From Campylobacterota bacterium (GTDB taxonomy: Bacteria > Campylobacterota > Campylobacteria > Campylobacterales > Sulfurovaceae): 32,882 bases of DNA. Below are positions 7,087 through 17,626 of the stretch, one piece after another. Position 1 is the first letter of the stretch; each line of letters begins with the position of its first letter. Where the stretch lies: assembly GCA_003252535.1 (NCBI GenBank), contig QKDN01000059.1, forward strand, positions 1 to 32,882. Reading direction: 5' to 3'. The position numbers and the translations under genes were made by a program. The notes under the pieces were generated by a model. That model was not told where the DNA came from, made no database searches, and was given only the letters and a program-made list of their open reading frames with translations.

Positions 7087-8232
7087 CTATTTTTCCCTCT
7101 CATATATCAGGTTGCCGTCTGTGTAGACCTGTACGATACCGATATTCTCATCGAAGATCGTGATGTCCGCACATTTTTCAGGCGAAAGTATACCAGAATC
7201 CAGCCCCAGTTTGGCGGAAGGCAACTCTGTGACCATATAAAGGGCTTCAGCGACGGAGCATCCCGTGACGGCGATATAGTTTCTGATCGCTTCATTGAGC
7301 CTGAGGGTGCTTCCGGCGAGCTGTCCGTTCTCCAGTGTCGCCCTCCCCTCCTCGACGATCACCCTTTGGCCGCCGAGATCGTAGATGCCGCTGCACATAC
7401 ACCCCGCCCGCATCGCGTCGGTGATGAGTATCGTCCGGTCGTTCTTCAGCCTGTGAAGTAGTCGCAACGCCGTGGGGTTGGTATGGACCAGGTCGGCGAT
7501 CACATCGACGGTGATATCACTATCGAGCGCAGCGCCTACCACACCCGCGTCACGGTGGTGGAATCCCCGCATCGCATTGAAGCAATGGGTCGCATGGGAA
7601 ACTCCCTGTCCGAAACTCTCGATCGTCTCATCATAGGTGGCGTTCGAATGCCCGACAGAGAGGACGATATGCGGCGCCTTCTCCCGGAGAGTGCTGATAA
7701 ACTCTGCCGCCCCCTCCATCTCGGGAGCGAGCGTGACGATACTGATCTCGTCAAGATAGGGATCGAGCCACTCCAGCGTGGGCTTCTGGATCAGTACTGC
7801 ATCCTGCGCGCCGCACATCAGAGGATTGATGAAGGGGCCTTCGAGATGGATACCTGCGATCTTCGCCCCCTTGAGTGAATTTTTGTGGGTTTTGATATTC
7901 TCTATCGCATTGATGATATCGTCTGTCCTCATCGTCATGGTAGTAGCGATGAAAGAAGTGGTACCTGTGCCCGGAAGTGTCCGGGATATTGTCTCCAGTG
8001 CTTTAGGGGTCGCATCCATGACATCCGCCCCGCCGCTGCCATGGATATGGATATCGATGAACCCGGCGCTCACGTAGAGCCCGGCGGCATCAATGATCTC
8101 GTACTCTTCGGATGGCGTATCCTGAGTGATAGCGATAATGCGGGTATCGAAAAGGAGATTATGATCTGTATAGATTTGTTTGTCGTGGATAATGGTAGCG
8201 TTGATAATGGCTTTTTTTTGTGAGTGATTCAT
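7087..8232 (-). CDS. nagA: N-acetylglucosamine-6-phosphate deacetylase
   Basis: NagA removes acetate from N-acetylglucosamine-6-phosphate, leading to glucosamine-6-phosphate for cell-wall synthesis or catabolism. The 381-residue amidohydrolase has the HIH pair (62-64) in GFIDIHIHGSGG, the metal-binding E131 in HLEGPF, H195 in SVGHSNATY, H216 in SHATHCFNAM and the catalytic D272 in LITDAMRAG. The set is complete. A TATAAT lies just 7 bp upstream of the ATG and there is no Shine-Dalgarno, so the message may be leaderless. The next gene, EIIA, starts immediately at its stop, which supports an amino-sugar link. nagB is not in the window. Confidence 0.93.
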   Translation of the reverse strand: MNHSQKKAIINATIIHDKQIYTDHNLLFDTRIIAITQDTPSEEYEIIDAAGLYVSAGFIDIHIHGSGGADVMDATPKALETISRTLPGTGTTSFIATTMTMRTDDIINAIENIKTHKNSLKGAKIAGIHLEGPFINPLMCGAQDAVLIQKPTLEWLDPYLDEISIVTLAPEMEGAAEFISTLREKAPHIVLSVGHSNATYDETIESFGQGVSHATHCFNAMRGFHHRDAGVVGAALDSDITVDVIADLVHTNPTALRLLHRLKNDRTILITDAMRAGCMCSGIYDLGGQRVIVEEGRATLENGQLAGSTLRLNEAIRNYIAVTGCSVAEALYMVTELPSAKLGLDSGILSPEKCADITIFDENIGIVQVYTDGNLIYEREK

Positions 8233-8239
8233 GGAAGGA

Positions 8240-8245
8240 ATTATA
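8240..8245 (-). promoter_or_regulatory. Extended -10 box of nagA promoter
   Basis: TGCTATAAT on the minus strand has the extended -10 TG motif. Only TCCTTCC (7 nt) separates it from the nagA ATG, so transcription should begin at or next to the start codon. Confidence 0.55.
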
Positions 8246-8251
8246 GCAGAA

Positions 8252-8276
8252 TACTACAGTGCAATGCACCGTAGTA
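8252..8276 (-). terminator. Hairpin after the collagen-like lipoprotein gene
   Basis: TACTACGGTGC and GCACTGTAGTA form an 11-bp stem (one G-U pair) with a 3-nt loop, 17 bp after the lipoprotein stop. The U-tract is poor. It separates the lipoprotein from the nagA promoter and probably ends or processes that transcript. Confidence 0.5.
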
Positions 8277-8292
8277 AAGGAATGTATGACTG

Positions 8293-10002
<1,710 letters not shown>

Positions 10003-10089
10003 TTAAATCTCCTTTGGTAGATTTACTTATCAATTTAATCAAGATAATAAATAACAATCTCTATTTACTATCTCCATCAAACTGAGAGT

Positions 10090-10112
10090 GCGCAAGCTCA
10101 GCTGGCTTGCGC
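10090..10112 (-). terminator. GC-rich hairpin after the second lipoprotein gene
   Basis: GCGCAAGC and GCTTGCGC form a perfect 8-bp stem with a 7-nt loop, 11 bp after the lipoprotein stop on the minus strand. No U-tract follows. It may slow readthrough into, or stabilise RNA ahead of, the next lipoprotein gene. Confidence 0.5.
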
Positions 10113-10123
10113 GTCCTCCCTGC

Positions 10124-11650
10124 CTAGTTCGTATAGATCGGATAATCTTTACGGCATCTCACAGGGTTACCCTGTGCTTTGATCGTTTGCGTTTTGGTAG
10201 CTTTCACTCCGCCGGCAATCGTGTTGTCCTCTTCGAACTTGTAGACATACATCTGGTTGTTGGTCGTAGGTGTGCTTGACCAGAAGTAAGCCGTACTTGG
10301 GAGAGACTGTCCTGCACCTGTAGCAGCGTCACGGAAACCGCCAAGCTGTAGATTCAGGAACTCAGGCGGCAACCATGCTACACCGGCACTTGTCACACCC
10401 TGTCCAGCTTCTTCCCATTCAGGGAATGTAGGGATTCTGTATCCAGCCGGGCAAACTTTGTTCGGAGCAGAGACCCCTTTCCATAGTGTATCATCAGCAT
10501 TCACTCTCCAGTCGCCTGTCGATGTAATGAACAAGTTATCGTTCGGCTCATCGTCTTTTGTACTTGTCGTACCGTAGAGACCAGTGTGAAGCAATGTGTT
10601 ACTTACAGTTTCTACTTTTGTCAACTGGTGACCATCTGCTTTTCTTCCCCACTGCCAGAATGATCCGATGGCGTTTGCATCCGTCGTTGAAGTCGGGATC
10701 GCATCAGGCTGGAATGCCGGGTCTGATGGGTTCGCATACGGAGCACCAAGGTCGAAGTTGAGCCACAGTTTTCCTTTACCGTCCGGTACAGGGATGAATA
10801 TCTCCGGATCCCCACCATTGGTATTGGTCACATAGGCACTTACTCTGATCGTGAAGTTACTTGTCTCGGTCTCATTCGTTTCCATATTGCCCGGTTTGAT
10901 AGGATATGGGAATTTAGCCAGTTCATAACCTTCATAGTCATCATCGATATCTTTACACATTGCTTCGAAATCCTGTGTCGACTTACCGTCATCTACAAGA
11001 ATCTTGCCCATGATCGTCCCTGATGGGTATGCCTTCTGCTTATCCCAGTACAGTGAAAGTTTTACACCGCTCTCACCAGTCTGAGAAAGAGATGAAGGGA
11101 TCTCTTTGGTAACGATATATTTCCCGATAGTTCCCTGGTCTGTACCAGTCAGGATATAGTCGAGAGGTACCGTGATCCAGTTCTCACCGTCGGCATCCGG
11201 GTCGTTGTCACCGTTGATATCGTTGTCGATGATACCTTTGACTTCAGGCCACCCTTTGCTGTTGTTCTTACAGATAGCTGTAAGGTAGTGTACCGGGTCG
11301 AGTGTCGTGATCTCCATACCTTCAGGTATAATACAATGGATCGGATAGTAATCCGTACACTTCTCATCCGCCATATCGACAGGACATCCTGTCGTTGCAT
11401 TGATCTCACACTCCGGCGCTACTTCCTGAATAACAGTGTTGTTGATTTCATAATAGTTATCCAGGCCACACGCTTCAGGCCATGGACCTACACAGTCCGG
11501 ATCGTTTGCATCAATCGGACAACCGTTCTCATCGAGAAGACATACACCATCGCTCACCGCTTTTACGTATGCATCTTCACCGCACCCTGCAAGGAGGATA
11601 CCGGCTGCTACAAGTGCAGCCAAAGCGCTATTTGCTATTTTAGAATTCAT
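10124..11650 (-). CDS. Lipoprotein with FISUMP (TIGR02145-like) domain
   Basis: This 508-residue paralogue of the next lipoprotein has a signal peptide ending in lipobox LAGC, then [12 protein letters not shown] and the same Cys-rich motif ([17 protein letters not shown]). There is no collagen stretch. A shared segment GMEITTLDPVHYLTAIC leads into the beta-rich middle part, and the C-terminal domain has [45 protein letters not shown] and NPVRCRKDYP. The ATG at 11650 is preferred over an upstream in-frame GTG because AAGGAGG lies 8 nt before it. That Shine-Dalgarno and the start lie inside the last codons of the barrel gene, so the two are translationally coupled. Function is unknown; an envelope or surface role is likely. 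Confidence 0.85.
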   Translation of the reverse strand: MNSKIANSALAALVAAGILLAGCGEDAYVKAVSDGVCLLDENGCPIDANDPDCVGPWPEACGLDNYYEINNTVIQEVAPECEINATTGCPVDMADEKCTDYYPIHCIIPEGMEITTLDPVHYLTAICKNNSKGWPEVKGIIDNDINGDNDPDADGENWITVPLDYILTGTDQGTIGKYIVTKEIPSSLSQTGESGVKLSLYWDKQKAYPSGTIMGKILVDDGKSTQDFEAMCKDIDDDYEGYELAKFPYPIKPGNMETNETETSNFTIRVSAYVTNTNGGDPEIFIPVPDGKGKLWLNFDLGAPYANPSDPAFQPDAIPTSTTDANAIGSFWQWGRKADGHQLTKVETVSNTLLHTGLYGTTSTKDDEPNDNLFITSTGDWRVNADDTLWKGVSAPNKVCPAGYRIPTFPEWEEAGQGVTSAGVAWLPPEFLNLQLGGFRDAATGAGQSLPSTAYFWSSTPTTNNQMYVYKFEEDNTIAGGVKATKTQTIKAQGNPVRCRKDYPIYTN

Positions 11651-12278
11651 AACGAACACCTCCTTGTAGAGTTTGTGTATTGGTATACTCTATCTTTTCA
11701 CCCTCATCAAACAGGTTGGTCATGTGGTCATGGTTCATGTACTGGTATTTTCCGAACAATGTGATATTGTTGGGAAGCATGTACTCCAAACCACCCTGAA
11801 GACCCATACCTACGTGAGCCGAGGTAAGGCTGGAAGAATATGGACTTTTCTCAACAACCGGCAGGTCTTTCCACTCGAACATACTGTATCCGATGACCGC
11901 ACCTACATATGGTGTCAAAGCAAAGTCTGCCATTCTGAAGTTCAAACTCGCATTGTAGTTGGTAATTGTAGCTTCTTCAAGATCAGTGCCGTTTACGAAC
12001 AGTGTCGCAAACACATTGTCTGAATATCTGTATCCAACACCTGCTTCAAGAGCATATCCGGCTGTATCGTCTGTATTTGGCGCAAGCTCTGCGTTCACTG
12101 TATACGAGATAACCTCATTTTTTGTACTACCGATTGAACCGTAGATAAAGAAGTTCTCCGGCTTGATTTCAATTTTTGTCTCTTCTGTCTCGACCGGCGC
12201 CATGTCACCACTGGCATAACATACGGTTCCAGACATAACAGCAAATGATGCGATTATACTTAATGCTGTTTTCATCAT
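11640..12278 (-). CDS. Outer-membrane beta-barrel protein
   Basis: The 212-residue protein starts with a signal peptide (MMKTALSIIASFAVMSG, cleavage likely near YASG). The rest alternates hydrophobic and polar residues in short strands, such as FFIYGSIGSTK, GYALEAGVGYRYSD, VFATLFVNGTDL and ITLFGKYQYMNHD. It ends in GGVRYEF, the terminal aromatic signature used for outer-membrane insertion. The size fits a barrel of about eight strands, in the OmpA/OprF-barrel or porin-family style. The first ATG of an ATG-ATG pair is chosen because AGGGAG lies about 6 nt upstream. The final codons form the ribosome site of the following lipoprotein gene, with an 11-bp overlap. This suggests the two products are needed together. 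Confidence 0.8.
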   Translation of the reverse strand: MMKTALSIIASFAVMSGTVCYASGDMAPVETEETKIEIKPENFFIYGSIGSTKNEVISYTVNAELAPNTDDTAGYALEAGVGYRYSDNVFATLFVNGTDLEEATITNYNASLNFRMADFALTPYVGAVIGYSMFEWKDLPVVEKSPYSSSLTSAHVGMGLQGGLEYMLPNNITLFGKYQYMNHDHMTNLFDEGEKIEYTNTQTLQGGVRYEF

Positions 12279-12384
12279 CTCTATCTCCCTATTAAAATAT
12301 AATGTTAGAAATGACACACAGTACAAATTCATGTCGGATTTTATTCAACCCGATAGAATTAGTATTCATGCAATTCTATTTCAT

Positions 12385-12390
12385 ATTATA
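12385..12390 (-). promoter_or_regulatory. -10 box of barrel-lipoprotein operon
   Basis: TATAAT on the minus strand lies about 107 bp before the barrel gene ATG, in AT-rich DNA. The implied leader of about 100 nt can form a small stem, TCGGGTT with AATCCGA, with a 6-nt loop. Confidence 0.45.
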
Positions 12391-12441
12391 AGATATGGAT
12401 TCTTTATATTTTCTGATATTAATTAATTTGAGAAGAATTTT

Positions 12442-12463
12442 TGCAAAGTATTTCTACTTTGCA
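12442..12463 (-). terminator. Hairpin after purL
   Basis: TGCAAAGTA and TACTTTGCA form a perfect 9-bp stem capped by a GAAA tetraloop, 10 bp after the purL stop. The bases after it are A-rich rather than U-rich, so it may protect the 3' end rather than terminate intrinsically. Confidence 0.45.
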
Positions 12464-12473
12464 GAAGATTTTG

Positions 12474-14696
12474 TTAGAGATCCTGTTCGATCACCCTTAT
12501 AAATTGGCAAAAATAGATATCTCTGAGCTTGTCAAGAGTGATCTCGATATCATTGATGCTCACGTTTTCACCGCCTACTTCACCGATCGCTTCTATCTTG
12601 AGTCCAAGACCGCTCGCAAGCGCTGCCACTTTCCCGGCATTTTCAGGCGTCACTTCCAGCAAAGCGCGGCTTTGCGACTCGGCGAATACATCTCTAGAGT
12701 TTGCAACGCCCATGTTGACCTTGCAGCCCTTGTTCGAAACTGCTGCCATCTTTGCCAGTGCGATCGCGGCACCGCCCATGTTGATATCTTTGGCTGCACA
12801 CAGAAGCCCCTGCTTGTTCGCCTCTATGACCAGCTCCCAGAGCCTGAGCTCTTTTGTATAATCGATATCGGCAAGGGTTCCGACGGTTTTGCCGTAAAGT
12901 TCCTTGATATAAAGACTGCCGCCGAATTCACCCCTGGTCTCACCAACCAACAGGATTTTATTGCCTTCTTTCTGGAAAGCGCTTTGGAGGATATTGTTCT
13001 CATCGTCATTGAGTCCTACCATCGCGATCGAGGGTGTCGGGAATACGCTGACGCCGTTGGTTTCATTGTAAAGTGATACGTTGCCGCTTACGACCGGTGT
13101 GGAGAGCTCTGCACAAGCCTCCTTGATCCCTTCGCAAGCCTGTGCAAACTGCCACATGACCTCAGGGTTCTCTGGGTTCCCGAAGTTGAGACAGTCAGTG
13201 ATAGCCAGAGGCTTCGCACCGCTCATCGCCACGTTCCTACCGCTCTCGATGACCGCAAGCGCTGCACCCTTGAACGGATCGATATAACAATATCTTGGGT
13301 TACAATCCGAGCTCATAGCGAGGGCCTTACCGTTCTCCTTGACACGGATCGAACTTGCATCGAGCGATCCCGGAGCCTTGACGGTATTGATCTGTACCAT
13401 CGAGTCGTACTGGTTGTATACCCATGACTTGTCTACCACTTCTACGGATGCGATCAGCTTTTCAAATGCGCTCTGGTTATCGACTGCTTCGAAATCATCT
13501 ACCGATACACCGGCGACTTCGTCGAGATATTTCGGTCTGCTGGTTGGGCGGTCGAGTACCGGGGCCTCTTCACTCACGGGCGCTACAGGGATGTAGGCAC
13601 ATCTCTCACCGTGCCAGAAGAGCTCCATCATCCCCGTATCGGTCACCTCACCGATCACGGCAGCGTCGAGGTCCCATTTTTCGAAGATATCGATGATTGC
13701 CTGCTCGCTTCCTTTTTTGGCACAGATGAGCATTCTCTCCTGTGACTCGGAAAGCATGAACTCATACGGCATCATCCCCTCTTCACGCGCCGGCACTTTG
13801 TCGAGATTCATGATCATCCCCGAACCTGTTCTCCCTGCCATCTCGAATGATGAGCTCGTCAGCCCCGCTGCCCCCATATCCTGGATACCGACGACATGAT
13901 CGGTCTTGAAGAGTTCCAGGCACGCCTCCAGGAGAAGTTTCTCCGTGAACGGGTCACCGACCTGTACGGTAGGTCTGAGCGACTTGCTCTCTTCGGTGAA
14001 ACTGTCCGAGCTCATCACCGCACCGCCCAGACCGTCACGGCCTGTCTTCGACCCTACATAGATGACCGGGTTGCCCAGTCCCTCCGCACGGCCGAGGAAT
14101 ATCTCATCGGACTTTGCAAGACCGAGAGCGAATGCGTTGACAAGGATGTTGCCGTTGTAGCACTCATCGAAGCTCATCTCACCGCCGATAGTCGGCACAC
14201 CCATACAGTTACCGTAGCTTCCGATACCATCCACGACACCTCTGACCAGTCTTCTCTGGTACTTGCCGATCTGGCTCCTGGCATTGACATCACCGAATCT
14301 CAGAGAGTTCAGGTTGGCTACCGGGCGTGCACCCATCGTAAATACGTCCCTGAGTATCCCCCCTACGCCGGTCGCTGCACCCTGGAACGGCTCGATAAAG
14401 CTCGGGTGGTTGTGGCTCTCCATCTTGAATACTGCTGCCATGCCGTCACCGATATCAATAACCCCGGCATTCTCCCCCGGTCCCTGGATGACCCACGGGG
14501 CTTTCGTCGGAAAACCGCTGAGGTATTTCTTGCTTGACTTGTAGGAGCAGTGCTCCGACCACATAGCCGAAAATACACCGATCTCTACCAGGTTGGGCTC
14601 TCTGCCCTCGAGAATATGCTTGATATGTTCATAGTCCTCAAGAGATAATTTGTGAGCTTTTAAAACTTCTTCTATGTTTTCAATCGGTTGTGACAT
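12474..14696 (-). CDS. purL: Phosphoribosylformylglycinamidine synthase subunit PurL
   Basis: PurL converts FGAR to FGAM with ATP and ammonia in purine synthesis, working with PurQ and PurS. At 740 residues it is the small, multi-subunit type rather than the ~1300-residue fused form. Motifs include [17 protein letters not shown] with the key H49, [20 protein letters not shown] (92-110) and [14 protein letters not shown]. The N-terminal extension of the open frame beyond the chosen ATG lacks similarity and covers the promoter. The ATG at 14696 follows AAGGAAAATC, and a TATAAT lies about 43 bp upstream. purQ and purS are not nearby. dut is divergent. Confidence 0.96.
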   Translation of the reverse strand: MSQPIENIEEVLKAHKLSLEDYEHIKHILEGREPNLVEIGVFSAMWSEHCSYKSSKKYLSGFPTKAPWVIQGPGENAGVIDIGDGMAAVFKMESHNHPSFIEPFQGAATGVGGILRDVFTMGARPVANLNSLRFGDVNARSQIGKYQRRLVRGVVDGIGSYGNCMGVPTIGGEMSFDECYNGNILVNAFALGLAKSDEIFLGRAEGLGNPVIYVGSKTGRDGLGGAVMSSDSFTEESKSLRPTVQVGDPFTEKLLLEACLELFKTDHVVGIQDMGAAGLTSSSFEMAGRTGSGMIMNLDKVPAREEGMMPYEFMLSESQERMLICAKKGSEQAIIDIFEKWDLDAAVIGEVTDTGMMELFWHGERCAYIPVAPVSEEAPVLDRPTSRPKYLDEVAGVSVDDFEAVDNQSAFEKLIASVEVVDKSWVYNQYDSMVQINTVKAPGSLDASSIRVKENGKALAMSSDCNPRYCYIDPFKGAALAVIESGRNVAMSGAKPLAITDCLNFGNPENPEVMWQFAQACEGIKEACAELSTPVVSGNVSLYNETNGVSVFPTPSIAMVGLNDDENNILQSAFQKEGNKILLVGETRGEFGGSLYIKELYGKTVGTLADIDYTKELRLWELVIEANKQGLLCAAKDINMGGAAIALAKMAAVSNKGCKVNMGVANSRDVFAESQSRALLEVTPENAGKVAALASGLGLKIEAIGEVGGENVSINDIEITLDKLRDIYFCQFIRVIEQDL

Positions 14697-14738
14697 AGGT
14701 GATTTTCCTTCTTTTTGGCAATGATAAATTGAGGGCAT

Positions 14739-14744
14739 ATTATA
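14739..14744 (-). promoter_or_regulatory. -10 box of purL promoter
   Basis: CTATAAT on the minus strand lies 42 bp upstream of the purL ATG. The intervening bases are AT-rich and contain the AAGGA ribosome site. It faces away from dut. Confidence 0.5.
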
Positions 14745-14888
14745 GATAAAAAGTACTAAATAAGTGATAAAAAGATAAAATCGCTGCCTGACAGACTTCG
14801 TACGAAACACAGACGCAACCGCAAGTCCCGCATTGCACTGAACCATCGTATGAGTTGACTGCAAGTCCAATACAATCAAAGGTACATA

Positions 14889-15569
14889 ATGAAAAAAATC
14901 CTCCAAATGCTGCAACTCCAGCAGGAGCTCAACGACAATACCAACGGTATCGGCTGGGAAGGCGGAGTGACCAAGAACGGCAAACTGATCGACTGGAGAC
15001 GCTGCGCATACCTCGAGTGTGCGGAACTTATCGACTCGTATCCATGGAAACACTGGAAAAGCATCGATGCAGAGCCAAACTATGACAATATCAAGATAGA
15101 AGCGGTCGATATCTGGCACTTTGTCATGAGCGAAGCGATAATGGTCTACAGTACCAATGACCTGGGTACGCACGAAGCTCTTGCAACAATGATAGCCGAA
15201 CTTGAGAACTTCGAGGAGTTCAAGAAACCATTCAAACCTTCATCCAAAGACCACTACGGTCAGATCGCACTGATCGAAGAGTTCATCCGCACCATTATGC
15301 AGGAGAGTACACTCAGCAAACTTTTTGCCGATTATTTCGATGTAGCGATGCAGTCAGGCCTCGATCTCGATACCCTCTACCAGCTCTATATCGGTAAGAA
15401 TACTCTCAACAGCTTCCGCCAGGATCATGGCTATAAAGAAGGGAGTTATATCAAAATGTGGAATGGAAAAGAGGATAATGAAGTGATGCAGCAGATACTG
15501 GAGAGCAATCCGCAGATCACTCCGCAGGAGCTCTATAATGAGCTTGAGAAGAACTACCCGGGTGCGTAG
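14889..15569 (+). CDS. dut: Dimeric dUTPase (all-alpha NTP pyrophosphatase)
   Basis: This enzyme hydrolyses dUTP to dUMP and pyrophosphate, preventing uracil misincorporation and feeding dTMP synthesis. The 226-residue protein closely resembles the Campylobacter dimeric dUTPase in my recollection. It shares [71 protein letters not shown] and WNGKEDNEV. Metal-binding acids are seen as E43-x2-E46 and E71-x2-D74, the all-alpha MazG-like layout. It is unrelated to the common trimeric beta dUTPase. AAAGG lies 7 nt before the ATG, with a TACAAT -10 further upstream. The gene converges with a lipoprotein gene, their stops only 2 bp apart. Confidence 0.93.
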   Translation: MKKILQMLQLQQELNDNTNGIGWEGGVTKNGKLIDWRRCAYLECAELIDSYPWKHWKSIDAEPNYDNIKIEAVDIWHFVMSEAIMVYSTNDLGTHEALATMIAELENFEEFKKPFKPSSKDHYGQIALIEEFIRTIMQESTLSKLFADYFDVAMQSGLDLDTLYQLYIGKNTLNSFRQDHGYKEGSYIKMWNGKEDNEVMQQILESNPQITPQELYNELEKNYPGA

Positions 15570-15571
15570 TT

Positions 15572-16210
15572 CTATTCGGCTCTTTTACTGAGGTCCTGTG
15601 CCACGACCTCGTTGCCTACCACCGCCACCTCGGTCGCTACACGGATATTCTTGCTCTGGCCGTAGCCGCATTCGTTACCGCAGCTGACCGTTCCGATGAG
15701 ATAGTAACTTCCTGTCGGGACACCATAAAAAGCGAACTTTCCTCCTGTATCAGAAGCAGTGAAGCGCAGATAGTTGAAGAGTCTGTCGTCGGCTTTGTCC
15801 ATCTCTTTGCCGGCGAGGTAGCTCTCGTTGTACCACTGTTTCGAGTAGCTTGTGACAGGGTTGAGATAGAGCCTCGTTTTTGCTCCGTATACTTTGTTCC
15901 CGGCAGGCCCCTCAAGGTAGATCTTCCCTTCGATCGTACCTTTGCCGCTGCGTGAAAGTCTGCTGTATTCAGCCGCGGGGAAAGCGATCCTCTTGACCAT
16001 GACCCCGCTTCCCGTATCGTCACTGCTCGTGACGTTATTGTCAAGATCGGAGATATCGATCGAATCGTTATCCTCATCTACATTCGTATTCTCAGCCCAT
16101 ATCTTGCCGCTGTCTACATCGTCTTTGTAACTTTCTGGTGTTTTGGGTTGTCCAACACATCCGGAAAGTACTAACAACAGCGGCAAAGCGATCAACAATT
16201 TTCTAACCAT
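15572..16210 (-). CDS. Lipoprotein with carboxypeptidase-regulatory-like domain
   Basis: The 212-residue protein has a clear lipoprotein signal (LLLVLSGC, lipidated Cys18). An acidic, Asp/Asn-rich linker follows at about 25-70. The second half has GTIEGKIYLEGPAGNKVYGAK, GGKFAFYGVPTGSYYLIG and ends near EVVAQDL, a pattern typical of the transthyretin-like carboxypeptidase regulatory fold. The motif CGNECGYGQ could form a disulfide. It has its own TATGATATAAT promoter and a GGTGAG ribosome site just before the ATG. It lies upstream of nothing co-directional and converges with dut. The function is not known; a periplasmic or surface role is likely. Confidence 0.75.
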   Translation of the reverse strand: MVRKLLIALPLLLVLSGCVGQPKTPESYKDDVDSGKIWAENTNVDEDNDSIDISDLDNNVTSSDDTGSGVMVKRIAFPAAEYSRLSRSGKGTIEGKIYLEGPAGNKVYGAKTRLYLNPVTSYSKQWYNESYLAGKEMDKADDRLFNYLRFTASDTGGKFAFYGVPTGSYYLIGTVSCGNECGYGQSKNIRVATEVAVVGNEVVAQDLSKRAE

Positions 16211-16282
16211 TACTCACCCCATAAAACTTTTTTTGCATTATATCATAAGTGATACTTTTCGAAGATTATTACAAAAATCCTC

Positions 16283-17626
16283 TTATTTCCCCAGACAGAA
16301 TTCTCCGAACATCTTGTCAAGAATCTCTTCGCTCTCGTATGGCTTTGAGATCGAAGAGATGGCGCCCAGCGTATCATTGATATGATAAGAGAAGAACTCC
16401 AGCTCACCTCTCCTCAGCGGCTGTACTGCTTCGTGCAGTGCGGTTGCTGCACGCTCGACTGCATCGATCTGACGCGCCGATATCAGCATCAGATCATCGC
16501 TCCCGCCTATCGATTCGAGGGTTTGTCCGAGCCTGTCTGTAAGGTTGACGAATCCACGTTTGGAACTGATACGGATCGGATCGTACCCTTCGAACTTAAG
16601 AGTGTCGAGCTTCTGTTCCAAGTCGTCCTTGTTGATAGCGACAATGATATGTTTCTCCCGGTGTTGCTCGAGTATGGAGAGTATCTGCCCGTCCTGATCA
16701 TCGAAATTGTTTGAACCGTCGAACAGGGCGATGATGATATCCGATTCATCTATGCTTTTCAGTGAGCGCTCTATGCCGATCTGTTCGATGGTATCGTTCG
16801 CTTCCCTGATCCCCGCAGTATCGACGAACCTGATGACGTGGGTACCGATGCGTATCTGTTCTTCGATCGTATCCCTGGTCGTTCCGGCGATATCGCTGAC
16901 AATGGCCCTTTCGTAACTCAGCAGTGCATTGAGGAGCGAACTCTTCCCTACATTTGGCTTGCCGACGATCGATACCCTGAAACCATCTATCAATCCTCTG
17001 CGGCGGCGGCTGCTGAGAAGTATATTCTCAAGCTTCTTCTCCAGGTCGTCGATCTGTGAGAGCATAGAGTGGAGGATATCCTCAGGGAGATCCTCTTCGG
17101 CATAATCGATCATTACTTCGGAATATGCTATAAGGCGTAGCAGCATCTCCCTGCTCTCATCGACGAAATCCTTGAGCTCACCTTTGAGCTGTCTGGCAAG
17201 TATCTTCGCCGCATCAAGGCTTTTTGCCTCGATGATCCTGGCTGTCGCTTCAGCCTTGGTCAGGTCGATCTTGCCGTTGAGGAAGGCTCTTTTGGTGAAC
17301 TCACCGGGCTCAGCGAGCACTGCACCGTGTGCCAGGGTGGCAGCGAGTATCGCTTCGGCTACGATCATACCGCCGTGGCACTGGAACTCCACGATATCTT
17401 CACCCGTAAAACTCTTCGGGGCAGCGAAATAGATCATGATCGCCTGGTCGATGAGTTCTCCGGTGGTATCGTAGAGCGAGCTCAGGTGGGCTACTCTTGG
17501 ATCGAGTTTTTCTTTTTGGGATATAGTGAGTGCTATCGTATAGGCCTGAGGACCGCTTATACGGATGACAGAGATGGAGGATTGACCGTGCGAAGTGGCG
17601 ATAGCCGCGATCGTACTAGTCGTCAT
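16283..17626 (-). CDS. mnmE: tRNA modification GTPase MnmE
   Basis: MnmE, with MnmG, forms the carboxymethylaminomethyl or related modification at U34 of certain tRNAs. The 447-residue protein is complete. The N-terminal folate-binding domain runs to about 120 and includes GEDIVEFQCHGG. The helical domain is interrupted by a Ras-like GTPase with G1 GKPNVGKSS (222-230), G2 AGTTRDT, G3 DTAG (269-272) and G4 NKDD. The C-terminus is FCLGK, carrying the essential Cys of the C-[IL]-G-K motif. Its start overlaps the jag stop by 11 bp. It ends the rpmH-rnpA-yidC-jag-mnmE series, a widely conserved order. Confidence 0.97.
   Translation of the reverse strand: MTTSTIAAIATSHGQSSISVIRISGPQAYTIALTISQKEKLDPRVAHLSSLYDTTGELIDQAIMIYFAAPKSFTGEDIVEFQCHGGMIVAEAILAATLAHGAVLAEPGEFTKRAFLNGKIDLTKAEATARIIEAKSLDAAKILARQLKGELKDFVDESREMLLRLIAYSEVMIDYAEEDLPEDILHSMLSQIDDLEKKLENILLSSRRRRGLIDGFRVSIVGKPNVGKSSLLNALLSYERAIVSDIAGTTRDTIEEQIRIGTHVIRFVDTAGIREANDTIEQIGIERSLKSIDESDIIIALFDGSNNFDDQDGQILSILEQHREKHIIVAINKDDLEQKLDTLKFEGYDPIRISSKRGFVNLTDRLGQTLESIGGSDDLMLISARQIDAVERAATALHEAVQPLRRGELEFFSYHINDTLGAISSISKPYESEEILDKMFGEFCLGK

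Noticed and set aside
14697-15173. N-terminal extension of purL to 899 codons
   Set aside because: The extra part covers the purL promoter and the dut start. PurL family length and the AAGGA site support ATG 14696.
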